A stretch of 33,830 bases of DNA from Bacteroidia bacterium (GCA_018680005.1 JAHHJQ010000130.1:1-33830); one strand, 5' to 3'; counted from the stretch's first letter, positions 1-9,527 are shown. Notes: a model not told the origin generated them from the letters alone. Translations and numbers: made by a program.

Positions 1-110
1 ACGAACATAACCTCCTTCTTGCCAGTGACTGGATTAACTGAACATGCTTCCAGGATAAGAAAGAAGGCAATCAGAAATGTAGCAACAAGCGGTTGAGTGT
101 AAACTTTCAT
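1..110 (-). CDS. Partial M48-family metallopeptidase lipoprotein (N-terminus only)
   Basis: Reading the minus strand from an ATG at 110-108 gives 36 codons that run off the window edge. The peptide has a basic start, a hydrophobic stretch (about residues 8-20), a cysteine at residue 23 and then SVNPVTGKKEVMFV. A lipoprotein signal followed by C-x-x-NPVTGKxxxMxVS is the usual N-terminus of exported M48 (Ste24/LoiP-like) zinc metallopeptidases, which I recall as the family pattern. The catalytic HExxH lies outside the window and is unseen. The residue two before the cysteine is Glu, which is odd for a lipobox. The family call rests on this short stretch alone. Confidence 0.7.
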   Translation of the reverse strand, partial: MKVYTQPLVATFLIAFFLILEACSVNPVTGKKEVMF

Positions 111-570
111 GAATATATGATTGGTTGTTAGATGAATCTGTTCATTAGACATTCGTAATATAAGACGAAATTATGGGTCATAAGTAATGAAAAATGAGGC
201 ACTATTTGGAAAGAATTAACCCTCACAATATATTTTTATTCATCCTTTCCTTTTCACAATGATTACACCACAAAAATCGGATATTGTTCTCACCCATCAC
301 AGTCCAGTATGCTTACTCCAATTTGATGATAGCTCTGATATCTCCTGTGTACTTTAATCGGCTGCGACATACCTTTAGTTGTAATAAATACTACCCCTTA
401 TTGCCAATATATAACGGCTATTAGCCTTCATACTATTGCGGCATTTCTATTTTGGTTCTTTAGCAAAAGACTTGAATAATTCAGTTCAATAGGTCTAACT
501 TTAGAAGCCTTTCTTTAAAACCATCAATTTGTGCAGCTTTTCAAGAGATTTCTAAAATACTCTTACAGAT
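111..570. other. Intergenic spacer between divergent M48 and cimA genes
   Basis: These 460 bases separate two divergent genes and must hold both promoters. I found no open frame worth calling, no tRNA fold and no intrinsic terminator. No perfect TAnnTTTG box is visible on either strand; the nearest is TAATTTCG on the minus strand (173-166), which would serve the M48 gene. No Shine-Dalgarno sequence precedes the cimA start. Confidence 0.6.
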
Positions 571-2220
571 ATGACGGATAGCAAGCTTATCAAGATATAT
601 GATACTACGCTTCGTGATGGTACGCAAGGGGAAGGTATATCCTTTAGTTCTTCAGATAAAATTCTAATTGCACATCTTATGGATGATTTCGGTATTGACT
701 ATATCGAAGGGGGATGGCCGGGTTCCAATCCTCGCGACATGGAATTCTTTGATCTTGTCAAAAAAGAAATCTTTCATCATGCCAAAATAGTTGCCTTTGG
801 TTCAACCAGAAGAGCAAATATTCCGGTGTCTGAAGATGTACAAATAGCTAAGCTGCTGGAAGCCGAGACTCCTGTCATTACCATATTTGGAAAGACTTGG
901 CTGCTTCATGTAACAGAGGTTCTCAAAACCACAGCGCAGGAAAATCTGGATATGATATTTGATTCTATCAAACATCTTAAAGACGCAGGTAAAGAGGTGA
1001 TTTATGATGCCGAGCATTTCTTTGATGGTTATAAAGATCATCCTACTTATGCATTATCTACTTTGGAGGCGGCATTAAGAGGTGGTGCAGACTATATAAC
1101 ACTCTGTGATACCAATGGAGGAACACAGGTTACAGAGGTTCAGGAAATTGTCAAGAGTGTTAAGAATTCCTTTCCTGATGCTATAGTAGGTATGCATTGT
1201 CATAATGATTGCGATTTGGGTGTCGCTGTTTCACTCTATGGAATAGAGGCAGGGGCTACGATGGTGCAAGGTGTAATGAATGGATACGGAGAACGTGTAG
1301 GCAATGCCAACCTGACTTCCATCATAGCCAACCTTGGTTTAAAACTTGGCTATGATCTCAACTGTAAAAAGCATATCAAGGAGCTTCGTCAATTCTCATT
1401 AGAAGTCGATCGTATTGCAGGAAAGAAACCCTATAGACAAGCACCGTTTGTAGGACGCAGTGCTTTCGCACATAAAGGAGGGGTGCATGCGAATGCTGCT
1501 ATGAAAGTTGCTCGAAGTTACGAGCATATCCAACCGGAATTGGTCGGAAATTCTCAGCGCATACTGCTAAGTGATATGTCTGGTAGTACTAGTGTTGCAA
1601 TGAAAGCGGCAGAATATGGTCTTCAGCTGGATCCTAAATCTCCTGAGATGAAATCTTTTCTCAATCTCATAAAGCAAAAGGAGAACAGGGGTTATGCATA
1701 CGAAAATGCAGATGCAAGTTTTATAGTGTTGTTATTTCAACATTTCAAAAATCTCAAGGACGATTATAAATTAGTAAGCTATCGCATTATCACAGAAGTA
1801 ATTCGCGATACTATTGGAATGAATCTGAGCGAAGCCGTAATCAAACTTCAGATGCTTGGTGAGGATCATGAGGTAGAATTAAGCGTCGCAGAATCCTCGG
1901 GTCCGGTAGGTGCCTTGGATCATGCTGCTCGTATCGCCTTTGGTAAATACTATCCTGAATTAGAGACTGTAGAATTGATTGACTACAAAGTGCGCATTCT
2001 GCAAACAGGTGCCGGAGCTGACTCAACGACTCAAGTCCTCATGAAATCAGGAGATGTTACACATACCTGGTGGACTTGTGGTGCAAGTGAAAATATAATT
2101 GATGCAAGTTGGCAGGCGCTTAGTGATGCCTATAGATATAAGCTATTACTTAGAAATCAAGTAGACAATCTCGCCGATGCCTTTAATGAGACCTTGACCC
2201 AATCAAAAAATAATGGTTAA
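571..2220 (+). CDS. cimA: (R)-citramalate synthase, CimA family
   Basis: Cytosolic enzyme that condenses pyruvate with acetyl-CoA to (R)-citramalate, the first step of the threonine-independent route to 2-oxobutanoate and isoleucine. At 549 aa it matches the CimA group rather than the slightly shorter classical LeuA. The TIM-barrel part opens with YDTTLRDGTQGEG (residues 10-22). It carries the metal-binding H-x-H at His209/His211 in MHCHND, and NGYGERVGNANL follows. The C-terminal third, from about residue 400, looks like the LeuA-type allosteric dimer domain and contains the TGAGADSTTQV segment. The gene stands alone between divergent spacers, with no other branched-chain genes near. LeuA-type isopropylmalate synthase is the alternative, but the opening through GGWPGSNPRD is typical of CimA. 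Confidence 0.9.
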   Translation: MTDSKLIKIYDTTLRDGTQGEGISFSSSDKILIAHLMDDFGIDYIEGGWPGSNPRDMEFFDLVKKEIFHHAKIVAFGSTRRANIPVSEDVQIAKLLEAETPVITIFGKTWLLHVTEVLKTTAQENLDMIFDSIKHLKDAGKEVIYDAEHFFDGYKDHPTYALSTLEAALRGGADYITLCDTNGGTQVTEVQEIVKSVKNSFPDAIVGMHCHNDCDLGVAVSLYGIEAGATMVQGVMNGYGERVGNANLTSIIANLGLKLGYDLNCKKHIKELRQFSLEVDRIAGKKPYRQAPFVGRSAFAHKGGVHANAAMKVARSYEHIQPELVGNSQRILLSDMSGSTSVAMKAAEYGLQLDPKSPEMKSFLNLIKQKENRGYAYENADASFIVLLFQHFKNLKDDYKLVSYRIITEVIRDTIGMNLSEAVIKLQMLGEDHEVELSVAESSGPVGALDHAARIAFGKYYPELETVELIDYKVRILQTGAGADSTTQVLMKSGDVTHTWWTCGASENIIDASWQALSDAYRYKLLLRNQVDNLADAFNETLTQSKNNG

Positions 2221-2318
2221 TCCTGCTGTCACCGACCCAGGTCAAATTAGAAAATCTTCATTTTCTGAGCTTTATTGGTGAATATTAATTCACTTTAGGA
2301 CTATAATATTGGCGTTCC

Positions 2319-2367
2319 AATGAATAAGTCAATGATTTATAGATAATAAATGAATAGTTATTCATTT
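2319..2367. promoter_or_regulatory. Candidate operator: repeated AATGAATA boxes before uvrB
   Basis: AATGAATA occurs at 2319-2326 and 2349-2356, and its reverse complement at 2359-2366. The last two form a perfect 9-bp dyad (2348-2356 and 2359-2367) around GT. A further dyad, GTGAAT/ATTCAC, sits at 2278-2293 and a 7-bp AT-rich hairpin at 2249-2266. The location upstream of a DNA repair gene suggests a repressor site. I do not recognise the motif as a known LexA box, and AT-rich dyads arise by chance easily. Confidence 0.3.
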
Positions 2368-2454
2368 TAATACGGGCTATTCGTAAAATATACGATTGTC
2401 ACTAATGCGTTAATTTTCTAGATTTACACTTGATCTTTGAATCAAAAGAGTCTC

Positions 2455-4488
2455 ATGTTCAAACTCCAATCTTCTTATCAACCTACCGGCGATCAGCCGG
2501 AAGCTATTGATCAGCTAGTGCAGGGCCTCGAAACAGAGAGGGCACAGGTACTTTTGGGTGTGACTGGGTCCGGCAAAACATTTACGGTTGCCAATGTCAT
2601 AGCCAGATCCAATCGACCAACACTTATTCTTTCCCACAACAAGACTCTGACGGCACAGCTCTATGCGGAGTTCAGAGATTTTTTCCCCGATAATGCCGTG
2701 GAATACTTTGTGTCATATTACGATTATTATCAGCCGGAAGCTTATGTTTCTGTGTCAGACACCTATATCGAAAAAGATCTTTCTATAAATGAAGAGATCG
2801 ACAAATTAAGACTTCGCGCTACTTCTTCTTTGCTCTCGGGAAGAAGGGATATCATTATTGTAGCCTCTGTATCCTGTATCTATGGTATGGGGAATCCCGA
2901 TGATTATAAAACTGGTATCATCAGGATATTTAAAGGTCAGGTTTTATCAAGAAATCGCTTTCTCTACTTATTAGTAGAAATTCTTTATTCACGCACAGAA
3001 AGAAATTTTGACAGGGCAACCTTCCGCGTCCGCGGTGATACTGTCGATATTAATCTTCCATATGTTGACTATGGCTACCGGGTGCAGTTCTTTGGTGATG
3101 AGATAGAAGAAATAGAAACATTGGAAATTGCTACTGGTAAGCGCATTGAACGAATGGAACATGCCGCCATATTTCCGGCAAATTTATACGTTGCTCCACG
3201 AGACAAGTTAAATGGTATTATTGAGCAAATCGAAAAGGAACTCGATGCTCAGGAAAAATATTTTGAAACCGAAGGACGCCTCCTGGAAGCTAAAAGGATA
3301 AAAGAACGTGTAACATTTGACATGGAGATGATGCGTGAACTAGGATATTGCAATGGCGTAGAAAACTACTCACGGTATTTTGATGGCAGAAAGCCGGGAA
3401 CAAGACCTTTTTGTTTGTTGGATTATTTTCCCGATGACTATTTGATGGTTATTGACGAAAGTCATGTTACAATACCTCAGGTTCGTGGTATGTGGGGAGG
3501 AGACCGTGCACGGAAACTTAACCTAGTAGATTATGGTTTTCGCTTACCCTCCGCTCTGGATAATCGCCCACTGAATTTTGAAGAATTCGAACACATTGTG
3601 AATCAAGTCATTTACATTAGTGCGACACCTGGAGATTTCGAATTGGAAATGACAGAAGGTTTAATTGTCGAGCAAATCGTAAGGCCCACAGGTCTTCTGG
3701 ATCCACCTATAGAGGTAAGACCTAGTATAAACCAGATAGATGATCTTCTTGAGGAAGTAAGTCTAAGAGTTGAGAAAGATGAACGGGTGCTTATAACAAC
3801 ACTCACCAAAAGGATGGCAGAAGAACTTTCAAAGTATCTCATCAGAATGGATGTTCGATGTGCCTATATCCATTCAGAAGTCGATACTTTGGACAGAGTT
3901 GAAATACTCAAAAATCTTAGACTGGGTACCTATGATGTACTTGTTGGTGTTAATCTTCTAAGAGAAGGATTAGATCTACCTGAAGTTTCGTTGGTAACGA
4001 TATTGGATGCGGATAAAGAAGGATTTCTACGTAATGCCCGTTCATTAACACAGACCGCAGGACGAGCGGCTAGAAATGAAAATGGTCTTGTGATTTTCTA
4101 TGCCGACAAGATGACAGATAGCATGCAGTTCACCATCGATGAAACCAATCGCCGGCGTTCAAAACAAATGGCTTACAATGAAGAGCATGGAATCATACCG
4201 ACGACAGTGCCAAAGTCCCGAGATGATATTTTAAAGAAACGATCTATTCTGGATATCAGGGGTAAAAAGGCGCATGCATATGTAGAACCGGAAGAAACAA
4301 ACATCGCCGCGGATCCTATTGTGAGTTATATGTCTAGAGAACAACTTGAAAAATCTATGGAGAACACAGATCGTAAAATGAAAAAAGCTGCTAAAGCACT
4401 GGACTTCATAACAGCAGCACAACTGAGAGACGAGCTATTTGCATTAAAGAAGGAGTATAAATCTAAATATGGAGGTCTCAGAAGTTGA
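2455..4488 (+). CDS. uvrB: Excinuclease ABC subunit B (UvrB)
   Basis: Damage-verifying helicase-like subunit of nucleotide excision repair. It receives DNA from UvrA and positions UvrC for incision. The open frame extends to a TTG at 2437, but family members begin like MFKLQSSYQPTGDQPEAI, so I place the start at the ATG at 2455 (677 aa). Walker A GVTGSGKT is at 35-42, and the beta-hairpin region with YYDYYQPEAYVSVSDTYIEK starts near 89. DESH (motif II) is at 334-337 and motif VI QTAGRAARNENG lies in the second RecA lobe. The last ~45 residues from 629 hold the UVR motif that contacts UvrC. Motif VI reads QTAGRAARN where I expect QTIGRAARN, a minor variation. No SOS box that I recognise precedes it. 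Confidence 0.97.
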   Translation: MFKLQSSYQPTGDQPEAIDQLVQGLETERAQVLLGVTGSGKTFTVANVIARSNRPTLILSHNKTLTAQLYAEFRDFFPDNAVEYFVSYYDYYQPEAYVSVSDTYIEKDLSINEEIDKLRLRATSSLLSGRRDIIIVASVSCIYGMGNPDDYKTGIIRIFKGQVLSRNRFLYLLVEILYSRTERNFDRATFRVRGDTVDINLPYVDYGYRVQFFGDEIEEIETLEIATGKRIERMEHAAIFPANLYVAPRDKLNGIIEQIEKELDAQEKYFETEGRLLEAKRIKERVTFDMEMMRELGYCNGVENYSRYFDGRKPGTRPFCLLDYFPDDYLMVIDESHVTIPQVRGMWGGDRARKLNLVDYGFRLPSALDNRPLNFEEFEHIVNQVIYISATPGDFELEMTEGLIVEQIVRPTGLLDPPIEVRPSINQIDDLLEEVSLRVEKDERVLITTLTKRMAEELSKYLIRMDVRCAYIHSEVDTLDRVEILKNLRLGTYDVLVGVNLLREGLDLPEVSLVTILDADKEGFLRNARSLTQTAGRAARNENGLVIFYADKMTDSMQFTIDETNRRRSKQMAYNEEHGIIPTTVPKSRDDILKKRSILDIRGKKAHAYVEPEETNIAADPIVSYMSREQLEKSMENTDRKMKKAAKALDFITAAQLRDELFALKKEYKSKYGGLRS

Positions 4489-4496
4489 TAGGGGCG

Positions 4497-4943
4497 CTAC
4501 ATTGTTATTTTCCTGATAATCACATCCACTCTTCGATTACTCAATTTGCCTTCCCACGTGTGATTGTCATAATACGGACTAAGTTCTCCAAAATCATGGA
4601 CCTGAATTCCCGTTTTATTCAGTTCTAATTCGCTAATGATATCCAAAACTTCAAAAGAACGCATTTCGGAAAGCCATTGGTTGTAGGAGACGCTTCCAAT
4701 ATTATCTGTATGTCCATGAATCTCTATTTCATACTCTCTAAGGTCCTCAATTTCCAGAATGAACTCGATCAACTCATGTTCCTGTTCTTGATCTATATAG
4801 TAGCTTCCTCCACCAAAAAAGACGCTTTTGATATAATAGTTTTTTTGAGGTTGTGACTGAGCCACTAAAGTATTCGTCATAAATAATGTGATAAGTACAA
4901 ATATGACCTTGAATCCTACTGAAGATTTAAACAAAAATGTCAT
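4497..4943 (-). CDS. Small OmpA-C-like periplasmic protein
   Basis: A 148-aa protein with a signal peptide (hydrophobic about 12-28, cleavage likely after VAQ) followed by one OmpA/MotB-type peptidoglycan-binding domain. The diagnostic segment is HGHTDNIGSVSYNQWLSEMR, then a second half ending in LSNRRVDVIIRKI, where the family usually has NRRVE. The OmpA fold binds diaminopimelate-containing peptidoglycan in the periplasm. There is no beta-barrel or lipobox, so it is a stand-alone soluble domain. The gene converges on uvrB with an 8-base gap and is divergent from the metallopeptidase at 5013, leaving 69 bases for both promoters. The specific role is unknown. Confidence 0.8.
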   Translation of the reverse strand: MTFLFKSSVGFKVIFVLITLFMTNTLVAQSQPQKNYYIKSVFFGGGSYYIDQEQEHELIEFILEIEDLREYEIEIHGHTDNIGSVSYNQWLSEMRSFEVLDIISELELNKTGIQVHDFGELSPYYDNHTWEGKLSNRRVDVIIRKITM

Positions 4944-5012
4944 GGTGGAGCATTACCTTTATTTAAGGTACTCAACAGTTCTATACAATACATCTAAAAT
5001 TTATCTTTTAAC

Positions 5013-5873
5013 ATGAAACTAGAAGGAAGACGACGAAGCACAAATGTCGAAGATCGGAGGGGTAGAAGTACCGGTAAAATTGTCGGTGGCGGACTTGGAA
5101 TCGGTGCAGTGCTTTTTATAATATTTCAACTTTTGTCTGGCGGTGATGCATCAGATGTCCTTAGTCAAATCCAACAACAGCAGCAACCTGCTCCACAACA
5201 AGGTCAGGTTCAACATTCTCCAGAAGAGCAGGCATGGTATGATTTCACGACCAAGGTGGTAGCCTCAACTGAAGATATTTGGACACGCGAAATGAGAAAA
5301 CAATTAGGCAGACAGTATCAACCTCCTAAGGTTGTGATTTTCACAGGCCAGACGCAATCTGCCTGCGGCTTTGCCAGTGCAGCTACCGGACCTTTCTATT
5401 GCCCAGGTGACAACAAGGTATATCTGGATCTTGGATTCAGAAAACAGCTTGAACGTCAATTTGGTGCTCGTGGTGATTTTGCTATGGCATATGTAGTCTC
5501 TCACGAAATAGGTCATCACATTCAAAATCAGCTTGGCTATACTCAGCAAGTTCATGCTCAAAAAGGTCGTGTATCCAAAGCTCAATATAATGACCTTTCA
5601 GTTCGATTGGAATTAATGGCGGACTTCCTAGCAGGAGTTTGGGCACATCATGAATATCAAACTTTTGGTTCACTGGAAGAAGGAGATATCCGAGAAGCAC
5701 TTGATGCCGCACATGCCATTGGGGATGATAATATTCAAAAGAAATCACAGGGATATGTAGTTCCTGAATCCTTTACACATGGCACTTCAGAACAAAGGAT
5801 GAGATGGTTTACTAAAGGACTGCGAACCGGTGATCTTAATCAAGGTGATACATTCAACGCACGGGTGCTTTAA
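5013..5873 (+). CDS. YpfJ-type neutral zinc metallopeptidase, membrane anchored
   Basis: A 286-aa member of the putative neutral zinc metallopeptidase family (YpfJ). A charged Arg-rich N-terminus (residues 1-24) precedes one transmembrane helix (about 25-45), then a Gln/Pro-rich linker and the peptidase domain. The zinc motif HEIGHH has His164, Glu165 and His168. Glu200 in LELMADFLAG is the likely third ligand. The family typically carries CGxA and FYCP-type motifs, and both are seen here as SACGFASAATGPFYCP. The substrate is unknown. Its stop codon overlaps that of the convergent gene at 5870 within a TTAA palindrome. Confidence 0.9.
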   Translation: MKLEGRRRSTNVEDRRGRSTGKIVGGGLGIGAVLFIIFQLLSGGDASDVLSQIQQQQQPAPQQGQVQHSPEEQAWYDFTTKVVASTEDIWTREMRKQLGRQYQPPKVVIFTGQTQSACGFASAATGPFYCPGDNKVYLDLGFRKQLERQFGARGDFAMAYVVSHEIGHHIQNQLGYTQQVHAQKGRVSKAQYNDLSVRLELMADFLAGVWAHHEYQTFGSLEEGDIREALDAAHAIGDDNIQKKSQGYVVPESFTHGTSEQRMRWFTKGLRTGDLNQGDTFNARVL

Positions 5874-6394
5874 AGATAGTTTGCCCGGTTCTCTTTGTAG
5901 AATTGATTCAATTGTCTAAAATCCAGCTTTCCGTTGACGGATTTTAAATAATCCAAAGTCATAAGCGCTTTTCTCAATCGAGTATCTGATGACTTTGGCT
6001 TTCCGATGATATGCAACAAGCTACGTTGTTTACCCTTGGTCAGTGCATGAAATAACTGCTCACCATGTACATCTTGTATTAATAACTCCTCCATTTCCGG
6101 AGGAAGTGGTATGCCATACTTGCTTATATCCTCTGCCAATTCAACATAAGCCGTATCTCCAAGACCGAGATTCAACTTTTTTCTTACATCCTTATTAATA
6201 TTGATAAAATAAGTACCATCACCCTTTGGCATCAGAGCACATTGAATCGAAATTCGATCATTAATCGTGCATACGACTCTGGACCCTGATGATTTCAAAA
6301 ATAATAGAGAAACATCCTTAGGAATTGGTAAATGCATGTTCCATACCGCAGAATCCAATTTGGTGACTATACTTGAAAATTTCTTTGTTGTCAA
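5870..6394 (-). CDS. YdeI/OmdA-like protein (DUF1905 plus OmdA-type domain)
   Basis: A 174-aa cytosolic protein with two parts. Residues ~5-95 resemble DUF1905, a small beta-barrel-like domain (hydrophobic strands, LPIPKDV, GDGTYFININKDVRKKLNLGLGD). Residues ~105-170 resemble the bacteriocin-resistance YdeI/OmdA C-terminal domain. The molecular function is unknown; the name comes from a family implicated in resistance to some antimicrobials. The frame opens at TTG (6394-6392), since a TGA lies two codons further upstream. The next in-frame start is an ATG at residue 20, inside the first domain, so TTG is favoured. An ATG at 6404 is in another frame. Confidence 0.7.
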   Translation of the reverse strand: MTTKKFSSIVTKLDSAVWNMHLPIPKDVSLLFLKSSGSRVVCTINDRISIQCALMPKGDGTYFININKDVRKKLNLGLGDTAYVELAEDISKYGIPLPPEMEELLIQDVHGEQLFHALTKGKQRSLLHIIGKPKSSDTRLRKALMTLDYLKSVNGKLDFRQLNQFYKENRANYL

Positions 6395-6627
6395 AGGCGC
6401 TCATTTTCTTGATTACAAGATATAAATTCCTTTTCTGTGATTTGTCTACCTCCCAGGTCAAGAATCTACAGCTGTCATTACGTCATCTTGTTACAAAACA
6501 ATACTGACATAAAATCCTGACTATCAATACAATTATGACATTGTTACTTATTTCATCTTATTGGTCGAAGATTTGATACATTCATTTGTACAATGCTTAA
6601 CTTTCAATCCAATTTGAATCATACGAT

Positions 6628-9447
6628 ATGACATACGATAACTTTACAATAAAAGCACAAGAGTCAATTCTGAAGGCTCAGCAAATAGCCGGTGCTTTAC
6701 AACAGCAATCTGTCGATACACCACATCTGATCAGAGGAATCATGGAAACAGATGAGAAGTTGGCGGAATATCTTCTCAATAAGATCGACATCAATACCGA
6801 AACACTAAAGCAGCATTTGGATAAGGCGATCAGGGCTTATCCTAAAGTAAAAGGTACCGATAAGCAATATCTGACGGACCATGCTAACAAAGCTTTGAGC
6901 CGAGCCAAGAAAATGCTCAAAGAAATGGGCGATGAATATATTTCTGTAGAACTCATGCTTCTTGGAATCCTGAAAGGAACAGATAAGGGCGCCACAATAT
7001 TAAAAGACCTTGGGGCCACTGAAAAAAACCTTAAAGCCGCAATTCATGAGTTGCGTAAAGGTAGGAAGGTGACAGATCAGCATAGTGAAGACAGTTACAA
7101 CGCCTTAAATAAATATGGCATCAATCTAATAAGTAGAGCCGAATCTGGAAAACTTGATCCTATCATTGGGAGAGATGAAGAAATTCGACGTGTCCTGCAT
7201 ATTCTATCTCGAAGAAAAAAGAATAATCCACTCCTTATTGGTGAAGCGGGAGTCGGTAAAACAGCCATTGTTGAAGGCATAGCATGGAGAATCGTAAATC
7301 AGGATGTCCCTGAAAATTTGAAGTCCAAGAAAATTTATACCCTGGACATTGCGGCCTTAATAGCAGGAGCCAAATTCAAGGGAGAATTTGAAGAACGCCT
7401 CAAAGCAGTAATTAAAGAAGTGACGGCTTCTGATGGTCAGGTCATACTTTTTGTTGATGAAATCCATACTCTGATAGGTGCAGGTGGTGGAAGTGGCGCT
7501 ATGGATGCTGCTAATATTTTAAAACCCGCACTGGCAAGAGGGGAACTTAGAACCATTGGAGCGACCACATTAGACGAGTATCAGAAATATTTTGAAAAGG
7601 ATAAAGCATTGGTAAGAAGATTCCAGACCATTCTTATTGATGAACCAAGTGTAGAGGAGACCATAAGCATACTAAGAGGTCTTCAGGAAAAATATGAAGT
7701 ATATCACCGGATGGAGATCCTGGATGAAGCCCTTATTGCAGCAGCTGAATTATCACACAGATATATATCAGATCGGCACCTTCCTGATAAGGCGATAGAT
7801 CTCATTGATGAAGCGGCAGCCAAATTAAGATTGGAATTAGATTCTCTTCCTGAAGAAATTGATGAGGCTGATCGTAAACTTCGCCAGTTTGAAATAGAAA
7901 GGGAAGCCATCAAAAGGGAAAAAGACAAAAAGAAGCTCAAAAGTATCAACGAGCTAATTGCCAATGCCAAAGAAAAACTGGACAGCATAACCGCAGCATG
8001 GTCTACAGAGAAGGAAATCGTCGATACTATTTCAAAAATTAAATCTGAAATCGATCAGCTAGAGGTTGAAGCGGATCAAGCAGAAAGGGAAAGCGATTAC
8101 GAAAAAGTGGCTACTATCCGGTATGGCAAAATGAAAGAACTGGAAGTTAAACTCAAAGTGGCTGAAGAAAAGCTTGATGATCTTGACGAAGCATCCCGGT
8201 TTACCAATGAAGAAGTCACTGCTAATGATATAGCAGAGGTAGTTGCCAAGTGGACCGGTATCCCCGTAGCCAAAATGCAACAAAGTGAAAAAGAGAAATT
8301 ACTACATCTTGAAGATACTATAGGTGAAAGATTGATAGGTCAGATTGAAGCAGTGACAGCTGTATCTGATGCCGTCAGAAGATCACGCTCTGGTTTGCAG
8401 GATCCTAAACGTCCCATCGGGAGTTTTATATTTCTAGGTCCTACAGGAGTTGGTAAGACAGAATTGGCAAAAGCTCTGGCTGAGGTATTATTTGATGACG
8501 AAAAAGCCATTACCAGAATTGATATGTCGGAGTTCCAGGAAAGGCATTCCGTATCCAGATTGGTAGGGGCTCCTCCTGGTTATGTAGGATATGATGAAGG
8601 AGGTCAACTAACGGAGGCTGTCCGAAGAAAGCCATACTCAATCATACTGCTGGATGAAATCGAAAAAGCACATCCGGATACATTCAACATTCTCTTACAA
8701 GTATTGGATGATGGTATACTTACCGATAATAAGGGTCGTGTGGCCAATTTTAAGAATACGATTATCATCATGACATCGAACATGGGAGCACAAACCATCC
8801 TGGAAAATTTTGAGGATCTTGATGCTTTGGGTGATAAACACAGAACAGAGATCGTCGAGACAACAAAGTTAGAGGTCTTTGAAATGCTCAAGGAACACTT
8901 GCGACCGGAATTCCTAAACAGGATTGATGAAAAAATTATGTTCCTCCCTCTTACTAAAGCAGAAATCAAACAGATCCTAAAGATCCTATTGAGAAAGGTT
9001 GAGAAAATGCTTTGGCAAAAGGAAATGAAGATAGAAATGAGTGATACCGCTATGTCATTGATCGCTGATTTGGGATATGATCCGCAATTTGGTGCCAGAC
9101 CCCTGAAAAGAGTTTTGCAAAAGGAAGTGATTAATGAACTTTCAAAATTTTTACTCGGAGGGGAATTTACTTATGGCGATACGATCATCGTTGATACTGA
9201 CGCCAAAGGTTTAGTCTTTACCAAAAAAGGTAGTGGTGCAATCGTGGGTAGTAACCCAACGGAAAAGCCTCCGGTTGCTACCAAGAAGGATAACACCCGT
9301 CAAAAGCAGGTGGACAAGCTTATCAAGGCTACAGAAGATGTTAGGGATACCATAAAGGACATGAAAAAAGACACCGAAGGGAACGAGAAGAATGATGATG
9401 ATGGTCCGGATCCAAAACCAAAAAGAAAAAGAGGTCGGAGAAGCTAA
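6628..9447 (+). CDS. clpB: ClpB disaggregase with a charged C-terminal extension
   Basis: Hexameric AAA+ chaperone that extracts polypeptides from aggregates together with DnaK. The N-domain has two Clp repeats (1-145). AAA-1 has Walker A GEAGVGKT at 205-212 and Walker B VDE at 276-278. The middle coiled coil at about 410-530 contains LDSLPEEIDEADRK and YGKMKELE, features that mark ClpB rather than ClpC or ClpA. AAA-2 has GPTGVGKT at 604-611 and Walker B Asp676/Glu677. No IGF/IGL ClpP-binding loop is apparent. The protein is 939 aa, about 70-80 longer than a usual ClpB. The excess is a hydrophilic Lys/Asp/Glu-rich tail ending in KPKRKRGRRS. No CIRCE element is visible upstream. The 233-base spacer to the divergent YdeI-like gene holds only a weak TAACTTTC box (6598-6605). 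Confidence 0.93.
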   Translation: MTYDNFTIKAQESILKAQQIAGALQQQSVDTPHLIRGIMETDEKLAEYLLNKIDINTETLKQHLDKAIRAYPKVKGTDKQYLTDHANKALSRAKKMLKEMGDEYISVELMLLGILKGTDKGATILKDLGATEKNLKAAIHELRKGRKVTDQHSEDSYNALNKYGINLISRAESGKLDPIIGRDEEIRRVLHILSRRKKNNPLLIGEAGVGKTAIVEGIAWRIVNQDVPENLKSKKIYTLDIAALIAGAKFKGEFEERLKAVIKEVTASDGQVILFVDEIHTLIGAGGGSGAMDAANILKPALARGELRTIGATTLDEYQKYFEKDKALVRRFQTILIDEPSVEETISILRGLQEKYEVYHRMEILDEALIAAAELSHRYISDRHLPDKAIDLIDEAAAKLRLELDSLPEEIDEADRKLRQFEIEREAIKREKDKKKLKSINELIANAKEKLDSITAAWSTEKEIVDTISKIKSEIDQLEVEADQAERESDYEKVATIRYGKMKELEVKLKVAEEKLDDLDEASRFTNEEVTANDIAEVVAKWTGIPVAKMQQSEKEKLLHLEDTIGERLIGQIEAVTAVSDAVRRSRSGLQDPKRPIGSFIFLGPTGVGKTELAKALAEVLFDDEKAITRIDMSEFQERHSVSRLVGAPPGYVGYDEGGQLTEAVRRKPYSIILLDEIEKAHPDTFNILLQVLDDGILTDNKGRVANFKNTIIIMTSNMGAQTILENFEDLDALGDKHRTEIVETTKLEVFEMLKEHLRPEFLNRIDEKIMFLPLTKAEIKQILKILLRKVEKMLWQKEMKIEMSDTAMSLIADLGYDPQFGARPLKRVLQKEVINELSKFLLGGEFTYGDTIIVDTDAKGLVFTKKGSGAIVGSNPTEKPPVATKKDNTRQKQVDKLIKATEDVRDTIKDMKKDTEGNEKNDDDGPDPKPKRKRGRRS

Positions 9448-9471
9448 AAATGTACCTGATTTGACTAAATA

Positions 9472-9508
9472 AAGAAAGCCGGTACTCTCCAAGAATACCG
9501 GCTTTCTT
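9472..9508. terminator. Strong bidirectional intrinsic terminator
   Basis: A perfect 13-bp inverted repeat, AAGAAAGCCGGTA (9472-9484) and TACCGGCTTTCTT (9496-9508), flanks an 11-base loop. The stem has a GC core and an A-rich 5' arm/T-rich 3' arm, so it can end transcription in both directions. It lies between clpB (+, stop 9447) and the PDZ protein gene (-, stop 9528). Confidence 0.9.
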
Positions 9509-9527
9509 CAGTCAACATAAGAGGCAA

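Noticed and set aside
2437-2454. TTG start giving six extra residues on UvrB
   Set aside because: UvrB proteins normally begin at the position of the ATG at 2455, just before the FKLxSxYxPTGDQP segment.
6380-6404. Frameshift at the start of the YdeI-like gene (ATG at 6404 in another frame)
   Set aside because: The domain begins normally a few residues after the TTG start, so no frameshift is needed.
6395-6627. CIRCE or sigma-32-type heat shock element before clpB
   Set aside because: No TTAGCACTC/GAGTGCTAA dyad is present; only a weak TAACTTTC box could be seen.
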